This document shows positions 53,804-55,916 of a stretch of 55,916 nucleotides of DNA, one piece after another. The stretch spans positions 1 to 55,916 of the forward strand of contig JAPLUN010000421.1 in the NCBI GenBank assembly GCA_026397715.1, read 5' to 3'. Below the pieces are notes generated by a model. It was not told where the DNA came from, searched no databases, and worked only from the letters and a program-made list of their open reading frames with translations. Position 1 is the stretch's first letter. Every line of letters starts with the position of its first letter. Position numbers and translations under genes: made by a program. Source of the stretch: Verrucomicrobiota bacterium (lineage in GTDB: Bacteria > Verrucomicrobiota > Verrucomicrobiia > Verrucomicrobiales > Verrucomicrobiaceae).

Positions 53804-54161
53804 GGTGAAGGGCGAAAGGGAGCCTGTACGGAGTTGACGGTGGTTTGCCGGAGGGAAGAGGCGGCGGAGGGGGGGAGTTGACGGTGGTTGGCGATTGTTT
53901 GCGGTGGTTGCCAGAGAATCGGAAGAGCCGGAGGTTTGGACCAGGGACTGCAATCTATTTCGGACGTCTTGGCCGTTTCGGGAAAGGCGGAGAGGAGTGA
54001 AGACTCTGCTGCGTGCGATGGGCATGGGCCGTGGGTCTGGGGGGGGATTGGGAAGCGCTGGTCGACAGACAGGAGTGTCTGTCGTACTTCAATCCGGCTG
54101 CGCAGGTGCTATTTGGGAGCAGCTACGGCAAACTATGGCGGACGGGGCAGGAATGCCCCGG
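53804..54161. other. intergenic region with dispersed repeat
   Basis: Between the tRNA promoter and the queG 3' end. It contains short GTTGACGGTGGTT direct repeats (near 53834 and 53877) and the palindromic repeat at 53999. No gene seen. Confidence 0.45.
53999..54106 (+). repeat. dispersed palindrome-containing repeat, copy B
   Basis: Counterpart of 45932-46037. The core GACAGAC-AGGAGT-GTCTGTC (54064-54083) is a perfect 7-pair hairpin. It lies 55 bases past the queG stop and may serve as its terminator. Confidence 0.6.
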
Positions 54162-55382
54162 TTACTGGGGCTGGGTGCGGGCCTGGATCTCGGCGATGGC
54201 CCAGTGGGCGTGTTCGGAGATGAGGGGGTGTTCGTCTTGCGCGGCGAGCTGGAGGGCGGGGAGGTCGGCGGGGGTGCCGGTGTTGCCGAGGGCGACGCAG
54301 ACGTTGCGGAGGAAGGCGTGGCGTTTGATGCGCTTGATGGGGGATTTGGCGAAGAGGGCGCGAAAGGTGTCGTCTGTGAGGGTGAGGAAGTCGCGGAGGG
54401 TGTGCTGGAATATGGAGGCGCGGGCCTGAAAGGTGGCCTCATGGGAGGCCTGGGCGTGGCGGTTCCAGGGGCAGGCGTCGAGGCAGGTGTCGCAGCCGTA
54501 GATGCGGTCGCCGATGGCGTGGCGGAACTCGAGGGGGATGGGGCCTTTGCTCTCGATGGTGAGGTAGGAGATGCAGCGGCGGGCGTCCATGCGCCGGGGG
54601 GCGGTGATGGCCTGGGTGGGGCAGGCGGTGATGCAGCGGGTGCATTTGCCGCAGTGATCGGTGGCGGGGGTGTCCGGGGGGAGCTCGAGGGTGGTGAGGA
54701 TGTCTGCGAGGAAGAACCAGGTGCCGAGGTGGCGGTGGATCTGCATGGTGCTCTTGCCACCCCAGCCGAGGCCGGATTCGCTGGCGAAGTCGCGCTCGAG
54801 GACGGGGCCGGTGTCGACGTAGGGGCGCTGGGTGCCGCCGTGGGCGGTGAGGAAAGCGGCGAGGGTGCGGAGTTTGGCCTCGATGAGGTCGTGGTAGTCG
54901 TTGTTCCAGGCGTAGCGGGCGATGCGGTAGGGTCCGTCCTTCGCTCTTCGAGCTTCGGAGGACTCGCTTCGCTCGGAGGATGGCTGAGAGGCGAGGGGCG
55001 CGGGGGGATGGCGGAGCGGATGGATCGAGGACGAGTAGGAGAACGAGGACGAGGACGAGGACGAGGGGGTGTCGGTGGAAGATGGCTCCTGAGGGTAAGG
55101 GGTGCCGCCTTGGTAGTAGTTGAGGGCTAGGACGATGACGGATTTGGCGCCGGGGAGGACGAGGGTGGGATCGGTGCGGCGCTCGGGGTTGCGGGCGAGC
55201 CAGGCCATGTCGCCGTGTTTGCCTTCGGCAAGCCACTGCTCAAAGAGGGCGCGATGGGCGGCGGGCTGCGCGGGGGCGATGCGGCAGTCGTCAAAGCCGA
55301 GGGCGCGGGCTTGGGCGATGAGGGCGGACTTGAGCTCCTGGGGCGGGAGATGGGAGATGGGAGATGGAAGATCGGGGGGCAA
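54162..55382 (-). CDS. queG: epoxyqueuosine reductase QueG with low-complexity insertion
   Basis: A 406-residue cytosolic iron-sulfur/cobalamin enzyme that performs the last step of queuosine synthesis in tRNA. Two 4Fe-4S motifs are complete: CGKCTRCITACP and CDTCLDACPWN. VYVDTGPVLERDFA-like and GWGGKST motifs surround the cobalamin site, and a HEAT-like C-terminus is present. Between LNYYQGGTPYP and YRIARYAWNNDYHDL lie about 53 extra residues (98-150), Ser-rich and ending SERSESSEARRAKDG. The start is a TTG in a GGGAGAT-type heptamer repeat; the true start is uncertain. Confidence 0.9.
   Translation of the reverse strand: MPPDLPSPISHLPPQELKSALIAQARALGFDDCRIAPAQPAAHRALFEQWLAEGKHGDMAWLARNPERRTDPTLVLPGAKSVIVLALNYYQGGTPYPQEPSSTDTPSSSSSSSFSYSSSIHPLRHPPAPLASQPSSERSESSEARRAKDGPYRIARYAWNNDYHDLIEAKLRTLAAFLTAHGGTQRPYVDTGPVLERDFASESGLGWGGKSTMQIHRHLGTWFFLADILTTLELPPDTPATDHCGKCTRCITACPTQAITAPRRMDARRCISYLTIESKGPIPLEFRHAIGDRIYGCDTCLDACPWNRHAQASHEATFQARASIFQHTLRDFLTLTDDTFRALFAKSPIKRIKRHAFLRNVCVALGNTGTPADLPALQLAAQDEHPLISEHAHWAIAEIQARTQPQ
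54933..55091. repeat. in-frame repeat insertion inside queG
   Basis: Encodes the extra loop of QueG. The right part is a hexamer array (GAGGAC units, about 55040-55060) giving a Ser run. The left part (54941-54982) is a palindrome-rich sequence with GCTC-GAA-GAGC and repeated GCGAAG, resembling intergenic REP-type DNA. No stop codon is introduced. Confidence 0.6.
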
Positions 55383-55591
55383 AGGCGGAGCGGGTGAGGT
55401 GAAGGATGGCGGGAGCGCTGGATAGGTCTGATAGGACGAACAGGACCGATCTCTGAGATGCGATGCGCGAGTTTACGGCAACGCTGGCTGGCTGGCTACT
55501 GCCTAACGCTCGCCTCTGGTTTCGGCTCTCTGGCAAAACCATGGCCAACCATCGCAAACTACCGCCATCCACTGCAAACTTCCCCTTTCCT

Positions 55592-55916
55592 CTACTTTGC
55601 GCCGGGGGGCATGAGGACTTGGATCTGCTGGTCGATGACGGTGAAGGAGTCGGCGAGGGTGCGGAGGCGGTCGACGTGGGTGGACTGCTCGCGCTCGAGG
55701 TGGGCGGCGCTGGCCTGGGCGGGATTGAGGGTGTCGAGGAACTTGGTGAAGCTGTGGGTGACGTCTTCGGTGACCTGCTTGGAGAGCATCTCGCGGAGGG
55801 TGGCGGAGGATTCCTCGAGCTTGTCGAGGATGGCGTTCCGGGCGTTGGCGAGGCGGATCTGGGTGAGGAGGTAAACGACGCCGAGGAGGAGGAGGCCGGC
55901 GCCGAAGGCGATGGCG
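55592..55916 (-). CDS. membrane-anchored coiled-coil protein (5' end outside window)
   Basis: The frame is open to the window edge. The visible 107 residues begin with a membrane helix (AIAFGAGLLLLGVVYLL), followed by an amphipathic charged region (ANARNAILDKLEESSATLREMLSK ... AAHLEREQSTHVDRLRTLADSF) that looks coiled-coil. It ends QIQVLMPPGAK. The layout resembles RmuC-like or methyl-accepting-type membrane-coiled-coil proteins, but no family can be named from this part. About 210 bases separate it from queG, with no other feature seen. Confidence 0.6.
   Translation of the reverse strand, partial: AIAFGAGLLLLGVVYLLTQIRLANARNAILDKLEESSATLREMLSKQVTEDVTHSFTKFLDTLNPAQASAAHLEREQSTHVDRLRTLADSFTVIDQQIQVLMPPGAK

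Noticed and set aside
53895..55130. 411-codon plus-strand frame, Gly/Val/Glu-rich
   Set aside because: Shadow of queG; repetitive composition, and it crosses the dispersed repeat.

Overview
The window looks like chromosomal DNA of a Verrucomicrobiota bacterium, probably Prosthecobacter-like (inference; no rRNA or other phylogenetic marker is present). The reasons are the dense run of secreted sulfatases, DUF1080-type jelly rolls, a PQQ-like propeller with EF-hands, paired DUF4838 proteins, Sel1 repeats, high GC, and many small palindromic repeats between genes.

Region 1 (about 0.1-40 kb) is a glycan-degradation locus, mostly on the minus strand. It opens with a five-bladed-propeller glycosidase-like protein, a neutral-ceramidase-family hydrolase, a galactonate-dehydratase-like enolase-superfamily enzyme and a sugar-acid-type MFS transporter. 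A long minus-strand run follows (23.8 down to 6.6 kb): esterase, six sulfatases, DUF1080-like protein, NHL propeller, BNR sialidase, SGNH sialate-O-acetylesterase-like protein and PQQ-like propeller. A GH32-like enzyme and a DEAD-box helicase (plus strand), a beta-helix protein, an SDR dehydrogenase and a DUF1080 protein come next. A second minus-strand operon (38.9 down to 29.7 kb) has an unknown secreted protein, an alpha/beta hydrolase, two DUF4838 proteins and a FAD-dependent oxidoreductase. Nearly all carry signal peptides, so together they suggest extracytoplasmic desulfation, deacetylation and cleavage of a sulfated, probably uronic-acid-containing glycan, followed by uptake and dehydration of the released acid sugars. 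No SusC/SusD pair is visible. Three AT-richer cytosolic genes (DUF1444, WD40-like, DUF2185/Imm33-like) sit inside this locus like cargo.

Region 2 (about 39-53.8 kb) is accessory. It has two Sel1 proteins, a heparan-glucosaminide-acetyltransferase-like membrane protein, a lipoprotein, an FGE-fold protein lacking the catalytic cysteines, an AlbA_2 protein and several orphans. It also holds three different type II toxin-antitoxin modules (one toxin with an in-frame stop), gene relics, dispersed structured repeats, and a tRNA-Cys gene with a decayed partial duplicate flanking one TA module.

Region 3 (53.9-55.9 kb) has queG, with an unusual low-complexity repeat insertion, and a membrane-anchored protein cut by the window end.

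The most notable signals are: two paralogous 5' leaders sharing a hairpin; a REP/BIME element whose arms contain the stop codons of both convergent neighbours; a repeat with a compensatory hairpin; a sulfatase with an internal deletion; a sulfatase with a CxVSR active site; and the tRNA-Cys duplication around a TA module.
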